NCBI GenBank assembly: GCA_964466595.1
Contig: CAYXNR010000004.1
Location: 1 to 64,000, forward strand
Direction: 5' to 3'
DNA: 64,000 nt
Source of the DNA: JABDGC01 sp964466595
GTDB taxonomy: Bacteria; Pseudomonadota; Gammaproteobacteria; DSM-16500
The position numbers and the translations under genes are program-made. The notes below the pieces were generated by a model. It was not told where the DNA came from, ran no database searches, and was given only the letters and a program-made list of their open reading frames with translations. Below are positions 59,653 through 64,000 of this stretch, in pieces. The stretch's first letter is position 1, and each line of letters begins with the position of its first letter.

Positions 59653-60834
59653 ATGAATAATTGGAGTTTTAATAAAGATAAAATTGCTGCAATTTTGCCA
59701 GAAATTATTGAAATACGTCATAGACTGCATCGCCATCCAGAATTAAGTAACAATGAATATAAAACAGCTGGGCTTATAGCAGAAAAATTAAAATCTTGGG
59801 GATATTCACCAATAATGGGTATAGCAAAGACAGGAATAAGCGTTGTTTTAGATTCAAAAAAACCAGGCAAAACCGTCGCTCTGCGTGCTGATATGGATGC
59901 TTTACCTGTTCAAGAAAAATCTAAAATTGATTTTCCTTCGCAGCACGATGGAGTAATGCACGCCTGTGGGCATGATGGTCATATGGCCACTTTATTGATG
60001 GCAGCTTATCTTTTGCAAGATGCAGAGTTCTCTGGAAAAATAAAGTTTATTTTTCAACCAGCAGAAGAAATAGGGGCAGGAGCAGAGGCCATGATAAAAG
60101 AAGGTATTTTAGAAAATCCTACAGTAGATGCTATATTTGGTTATCACAATATTCCAACTTTTCCAAAAAATAAAATTATAGTCCGTCCTCATTGTTTTAT
60201 GGCTGGAGCTGCAAGATTTAAAATTTCTATTGAGGGCGTAGGAGGTCACTCCTCTGCCCCTGATAAGACAATTGATCCTATTTATATTGGCAGCACTATT
60301 ATCCAAGCGATACAGAGCATAGTGAGCAGAAGTATCAGCCCATTTGACCCTATTGTTATTTCAGTTACCCAGTTTCATGCAGGTTATGCAGATAATGTGA
60401 TTCCTGATAAGGCTGTTTTACAAGGGACTTTACGCTTCACTGACAATAACAAAGTAAATTTAGTAAAGAAAAAAATGACAGATCTAGTCATTGATATAGC
60501 TAAGAGTTTAGGCGGTAGCGCTAGCATTGAATTTGTTCAAACGGTGCCTGCTGTTATGAATGCCGTTGATGAAACCAATTTAGTAAGACAGGTTGCCAGC
60601 GATTTATATGGCAAGGAAAATGTGATTGATCTAGAGCAAAACTTTATGGCGACTGAAGATTTTTCATTTTTTCTTAATAAAACCCCTGGATGTTATTTTA
60701 TGGTAGGAACAGGAATAGATAAAAAATATATCCATCATCCTGAGTATACATTTGAAGATGAAATTATTCCTATTGCGTCAGAAATGCTTGCAGCTGTGGC
60801 ATTAAGGTATTTGGCTAACCATCTAGTTAATTGA
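59653..60834 (+). CDS. M20-family amidohydrolase (N-acyl amino acid hydrolase)
   Basis: The 393-residue enzyme belongs to the M20D group (hippurate hydrolase, IAA-amino acid hydrolase, N-acyl-L-amino acid amidohydrolase), which cleaves an acyl or aryl amide from an amino acid using a metal pair. Visible are HRHPELSNNEYKTA, ALRADMDALPVQE, the metal site HACGHDGHMATLL, catalytic Glu pair QPAEE, the dimerisation-domain GVGGHSSAPD and the last ligand HHPEYTFEDE. Length is standard. AAGGA lies 6 bases upstream. It converges with a transporter gene, stops 4 bases apart. Natural substrate unknown. Confidence 0.9.
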   Translation: MNNWSFNKDKIAAILPEIIEIRHRLHRHPELSNNEYKTAGLIAEKLKSWGYSPIMGIAKTGISVVLDSKKPGKTVALRADMDALPVQEKSKIDFPSQHDGVMHACGHDGHMATLLMAAYLLQDAEFSGKIKFIFQPAEEIGAGAEAMIKEGILENPTVDAIFGYHNIPTFPKNKIIVRPHCFMAGAARFKISIEGVGGHSSAPDKTIDPIYIGSTIIQAIQSIVSRSISPFDPIVISVTQFHAGYADNVIPDKAVLQGTLRFTDNNKVNLVKKKMTDLVIDIAKSLGGSASIEFVQTVPAVMNAVDETNLVRQVASDLYGKENVIDLEQNFMATEDFSFFLNKTPGCYFMVGTGIDKKYIHHPEYTFEDEIIPIASEMLAAVALRYLANHLVN

Positions 60835-60838
60835 TTTA

Positions 60839-62200
60839 TTAAAACCACTTGGTTCTCATTACAGAAGGTGAAATAATGTTGGCCTTCAATGGGTTTTTAT
60901 TAAATAACATGAGGCCAATTATCCCCAAAATGGATGAAATAGCTAAGAAATAAGTGGGTACTTGGTATACATATTCCCCTTTAGAAAAAAGTAATAAGAT
61001 TACTGGTGATAATCCAGCAGCTAGACTCGCGGTAGTTTGGTAGATTAGAGCAAGGCTTGTACATCTTAATCGAGTAGGAAAAGTTTCTGCTATTAAAACA
61101 GGCGCAGCGGCACAAAAACAAGAAGTAGGAATGGAGAATAGCAATTTAACTAACAATACTTCTTTAAAATTTCCATAAGAGAGGTACCAGAAAAAAATAG
61201 GAGTTAGCCCCAAAAAGGCAAAGCTAGCGATGATGAGAAGAGTAGAACGCTTAAAGTAATCAGATAATAACCCAAAAATAGGGATGAAGATAATGAGTAA
61301 TAAGAAGGATAATGAATTTATCCAAAGTGCTTGATATTGAGAAAAATGGTTAATGTTTGTCATGTGTATGGTTGAATATACAAAAATTACTGAAGTTTCA
61401 CTAACTCCTAGCCAGGCAATTGTGATAATAGAAAAGCATAAATAAGGGTAAGATTTAATTAATGCTATAGCTGATTTTAATATTTCTCTTTTTTCCTGTG
61501 TTTTATTGGTGGAATTCTCTAAGATAAATCCAATGCTTTCAGGAAGAGAGAGCCGGATCCACATTCCTATTAGCATACCAATAATGGCTAAAAAGAAAAT
61601 AATTCGCCAACTCCATTCAGGAAAATAACCTTTATTTATAAAATAAATAAATAGAAATGCAAGAATAGACGCTAATAATGAACCACAGTTAAAACCTATA
61701 GAAACCCAGCTACCATAAAACCCACGTTTACCGCTTTTAGCGCTTTCTATTAAATAAGAAATAGAGCTGATATATTCACCGCCAACACAAATATTTTGTA
61801 AGACCCTTAGAAATAAGAAAATTAGAGTCGATAATATTCCTATGGAGTTGTAGGATGGTACAATCCCAATTATAGCGGTGCATAGACCTGTCATGAAAAT
61901 AGAAAAAATGAGCATTTTTTTTCTACCAAGTTGATCTGCATATAATCCGATTAATAAACTACCAATAGGTCTTGATAAATAGCCAACTAAAAAGATATTA
62001 AAGGTAGAAAATAAATTTGTTGTTATCGAATTAGGAGGAAAAAAAGTAGTAGAAATAGAGTGTACAAGGAAGGCGCATATCATAATATCAAAATTTTCTA
62101 GGAAGTTTCCTATTAGCCCACTAGCTATAATGAGCTTATCCGTCCGTGAGTAATGGCTAAAAATATTTAACACGATAAAGCGCACCTTATAAAATAACAA
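60839..62200 (-). CDS. MFS transporter of the metabolite:proton symporter (MHS) type
   Basis: The 453-residue protein has about 12 membrane segments and the MHS hallmarks LIIASGLIGNFLENFDIMIC, RPIGSLLIGLYADQLGRKKML and QNICVGGEYISSISYL. Relatives (ProP, ShiA, KgtP) import betaine, shikimate or dicarboxylates by proton symport; the substrate here is not predictable. The frame opens at TTG 62200 with no good ribosome site, and GTG 62173 is an alternative. It is the last gene of a leftward run after 62220-62837 (19-base gap). Confidence 0.85.
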   Translation of the reverse strand: MLFYKVRFIVLNIFSHYSRTDKLIIASGLIGNFLENFDIMICAFLVHSISTTFFPPNSITTNLFSTFNIFLVGYLSRPIGSLLIGLYADQLGRKKMLIFSIFMTGLCTAIIGIVPSYNSIGILSTLIFLFLRVLQNICVGGEYISSISYLIESAKSGKRGFYGSWVSIGFNCGSLLASILAFLFIYFINKGYFPEWSWRIIFFLAIIGMLIGMWIRLSLPESIGFILENSTNKTQEKREILKSAIALIKSYPYLCFSIITIAWLGVSETSVIFVYSTIHMTNINHFSQYQALWINSLSFLLLIIFIPIFGLLSDYFKRSTLLIIASFAFLGLTPIFFWYLSYGNFKEVLLVKLLFSIPTSCFCAAAPVLIAETFPTRLRCTSLALIYQTTASLAAGLSPVILLLFSKGEYVYQVPTYFLAISSILGIIGLMLFNKNPLKANIISPSVMRTKWF

Positions 62201-62219
62201 CCCTTGAGTTCCGTTTAAG

Positions 62220-62837
62220 CTATTGTTCGTTTGGTATAATTAATCTTAATTGTCGAGGGCCTGGATGTAATGGCTTTACTGTTTCAGCTTCGGGTGGAAA
62301 ATGTGTGTCACAATACTGAAAATAAATATCGCGAATCAGTTTATATCCGTACTCACCAATATGAAATAATTCATTTATTTTTTGTCGATAATATTCTTTT
62401 AAATTAGCCTCAGAATTTCTGCTAGCAAATGAATATACTAGATAAAATTCGCCTATTTTTTTGACTAAGCTGAAGCCTAATGAAAAGCCATGTTTGATTT
62501 CCTTTAGAAGTATCAATTTTTTTGCGGACTCGTTTTTATAAGCTTCTTTCCACCAAAAAATGATGTCGTTTACATATTGAAAAGGGACAAAACTACCATC
62601 ATCTTGCCAAAGATTATGAGTAATAAGGTTATATTCGACCGATGGGGTGATAGAGAAAACTGCCTCTTCAAGTTCAGGGTTTATAATATGAAATGCAATG
62701 TGGTCAATAAAATAAATACCGCGAATATCACTTAATTTTCTGAAAATTTCATTTTTGTGCTTAAAAAGCATATCAAAAGCGCAGCCATGTAATTTAAGAG
62801 AGCATTTTTTTTGCTCTATATTAGTTAACTGCCGCAT
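62220..62837 (-). CDS. LuxR-sensor-like protein lacking a DNA-binding domain
   Basis: This 205-residue protein resembles the N-terminal sensory half of LuxR-type regulators found in Legionella relatives: KHGFSLGFSLVKKIGEFYLVYSFASRNSE, then a helix ending LFHIGEYGYKLIRDIYFQYC. The resemblance is from memory and moderate. After about residue 185 it ends (GPRQLRLIIPNEQ) with no GerE helix-turn-helix, so it cannot bind DNA the usual way. It overlaps the upstream HTH gene by 13 bases, suggesting that sensing and DNA binding are split between the two proteins. Ligand and partner contact are inferred. Confidence 0.7.
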   Translation of the reverse strand: MRQLTNIEQKKCSLKLHGCAFDMLFKHKNEIFRKLSDIRGIYFIDHIAFHIINPELEEAVFSITPSVEYNLITHNLWQDDGSFVPFQYVNDIIFWWKEAYKNESAKKLILLKEIKHGFSLGFSLVKKIGEFYLVYSFASRNSEANLKEYYRQKINELFHIGEYGYKLIRDIYFQYCDTHFPPEAETVKPLHPGPRQLRLIIPNEQ

Positions 62838-63340
62838 AAAAGTTTATTATCCTTAGATGGGTTATTTAATAAGGTTACCGATGTTAACATGAGATCAACC
62901 ACTTTTTGGATGGTTTTTATATCTGCATTAAGATGAGCAGCGTCATAAATAGTGTCAATAAGAAAGTTAATAATATTTTCTTTTTTGTCGGTTAATGTAA
63001 ATAAGAAGGAGCTTTTATTAAGAATATATTTTAATAAATCTAAATTTATGGTTATGCATGGTTCATTATTTAATGGGTAATTTTGAATCGGACTCTCTTC
63101 TTCAAATAGCAACCAGCTTGGAGACACTTTTAACCATGCTGCAATTTTTATGATAATCGTAATGTCAGGTAAGGCAAGCCCTAAAATATACTTGCGCGCC
63201 ATTTGATAAGAGCAATTTGATATTTTAGCTAACTTGCGTATATTTATGCCTAAACCCACGCGATCAGTTTGATGACCTTCTTCGCGCATCTTTTTTTCCA
63301 AGCGACGGGAAAAGTCCTGCGTAAATTTTTTTCTATCCAT
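62825..63340 (-). CDS. HTH (Cro/C1-like) transcriptional regulator
   Basis: The 171-residue protein has an XRE-like helix-turn-helix at about residues 30-75. The helices run INIRKLAKISNCSYQMARKY then ILGLALPDITIIIKIAAWL, and the segment ends KVSPSWLLFEEE, the usual closing motif of such domains. The remaining 90 residues are helical and unknown. GTGGA lies 9-10 bases before ATG 63340. It is the first gene of the leftward HTH - sensor-like - transporter run, facing a divergent gene at 63669 across 328 bases, where it may act as repressor. Confidence 0.82.
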   Translation of the reverse strand: MDRKKFTQDFSRRLEKKMREEGHQTDRVGLGINIRKLAKISNCSYQMARKYILGLALPDITIIIKIAAWLKVSPSWLLFEEESPIQNYPLNNEPCITINLDLLKYILNKSSFLFTLTDKKENIINFLIDTIYDAAHLNADIKTIQKVVDLMLTSVTLLNNPSKDNKLLCGS

Positions 63341-63668
63341 AATCTATTTCCACTTTTTGAAATTAACTAAAAGCACAATATTATGTTATTAATAATTTAA
63401 TATCAAATAAATGAACAGATATTTTTATATTAAAAGTTAAATAAAACTTTACTTTAGATAAATATTATGGCTATCATGCAGTTGTAATATGAAAAAGGAG
63501 TTTACTGCAAACAGACGACTCATTAGGTCGTAACCATTCCTCTCTTCTGCTATATCACCATCGTGCTTTTTTTAGTTATTACACATTCGTGATTAGTACG
63601 ACCAACCCTAAACAGTAAATTAAGGTGAATGTATTTATTTACAGTGATTTGAGAAAGGAGCTCGTTGA
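63341..63668. other. AT-rich divergent intergenic region
   Basis: This 328-base gap separates the HTH regulator from the rightward partial gene. It is strongly AT-rich at 63360-63470. It contains a small palindrome acgac-7-gtcgt near 63512 and a 14-codon open frame starting near 63489 without a ribosome site. No gene is supported; it probably holds two promoters and the operator. Confidence 0.5.
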
Positions 63669-64000
63669 ATGTCGGCTACAGAACCATTTTATCGCTTGAT
63701 TGGAATTACTTCGTCACAACTTACAAAAGAAGAAAGACTTTTATTAGAGGCGGAGATTTTTATACGCATCTGCGGGGAGCTTAAGGAAATTTTCAGAAAA
63801 CACTATAGGGATTATTTTTGTTTAATGAAGTTTACTATAGAAATGGAGAATAATATGCTCGAATCGCAATTTGCACGTTTAATTATTCAGGATATATTGG
63901 CAACAGGTGAATATAATCTTGCTGGTGTTGCGCAATATACCAATAGTTATGAAGAGGTAGTTGAGGAGATTATGACCGGACTAAATTTAACTCCCTCAGC
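63669..64000 (+). CDS. Partial gene, unknown protein with possible HTH, cut by window end
   Basis: The frame from ATG 63669 is open to the last base, giving at least 110 residues with no stop. AAAGGAG lies 8 bases before the start. The protein is helical; the part from about residue 70 (SQFARLIIQDILATGEYNLAGVAQ and following) looks like a small helix-turn-helix domain, as in conserved proteins of Legionella relatives that I recall only vaguely. It is divergent from the HTH regulator. Its true length and function lie outside the window. Confidence 0.7.
   Translation, partial: MSATEPFYRLIGITSSQLTKEERLLLEAEIFIRICGELKEIFRKHYRDYFCLMKFTIEMENNMLESQFARLIIQDILATGEYNLAGVAQYTNSYEEVVEEIMTGLNLTPS

Overview
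The window reads as a chromosomal segment of a host-associated gammaproteobacterium, most likely a member of the Legionellales (Legionella/Coxiella/Diplorickettsiaceae type). This rests on gammaproteobacterial gene orders (rnhB-dnaE-accA, tRNA-Val-thrS-infC-rpmI-rplT-pheST-ihfA-merR-like-tRNA-Pro, lptCAB, kdsCD, mlaFEDCB), on Legionellales-flavoured families (a Map-like histidine acid phosphatase, a CBU_0592-type membrane protein, a LuxR-sensor-like protein), and on seven or more large unrecognised proteins with effector-like features (ankyrin-like or tandem repeats, coiled coils, Pro/Ser-rich tails, isolated membrane segments). The species cannot be named from sequence alone.

Layout. 1-6.5 kb: palindromic repeat, rnhB, acid phosphatase, dnaE, accA. 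6.5-14.4 kb: accessory block around uvrB with two unrecognised proteins, an ankyrin-like protein and a six-fold 25-residue repeat protein. 14.5-24.3 kb: translation block with two tRNAs, AUU-started infC, and a 414-bp nested inverted-repeat element between rplT and pheS; then fadD. 24.5-31.2 kb: gyrA overlapping cmk, rpsA, lapA, lapB. 31.5-36.7 kb: two small accessory genes, then nrdAB, in which nrdB is interrupted by an in-frame TGA. 37-46 kb: two large multi-pass proteins of unknown function flanking pssA, then an AmpG-like permease and a large MscK-type channel. 46-52.4 kb: rhodanese, lipoprotein, tldD-pmbA, and a two-gene effector-like operon. 52.7-59.4 kb: envelope block, with the leftward kdsD-kdsC-lptC-lptA-lptB-HPr operon divergent from mlaFEDCB. 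59.6-64 kb: a more AT-rich island with an M20 amidohydrolase, an MHS-type transporter, a LuxR-sensor-like protein without a DNA-binding domain, a separate HTH regulator and a truncated gene.

The core genes serve DNA replication and repair, translation, lipid A/LPS precursor synthesis and transport, phospholipid synthesis and outer-membrane lipid asymmetry. Several loci are compacted compared with free-living relatives: no serC/pheA/aroA between gyrA and cmk, no ihfB after rpsA, and no rpoN/hpf/ptsN between lptB and the HPr gene. This fits a reduced, host-dependent lifestyle. Dispersed palindromic elements occur throughout; several carry tandem arrays of their own arm sequence, and one lies in frame inside a coding region. 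Start codons were moved from the longest possible frame wherever a Shine-Dalgarno sequence or family length argued for it.
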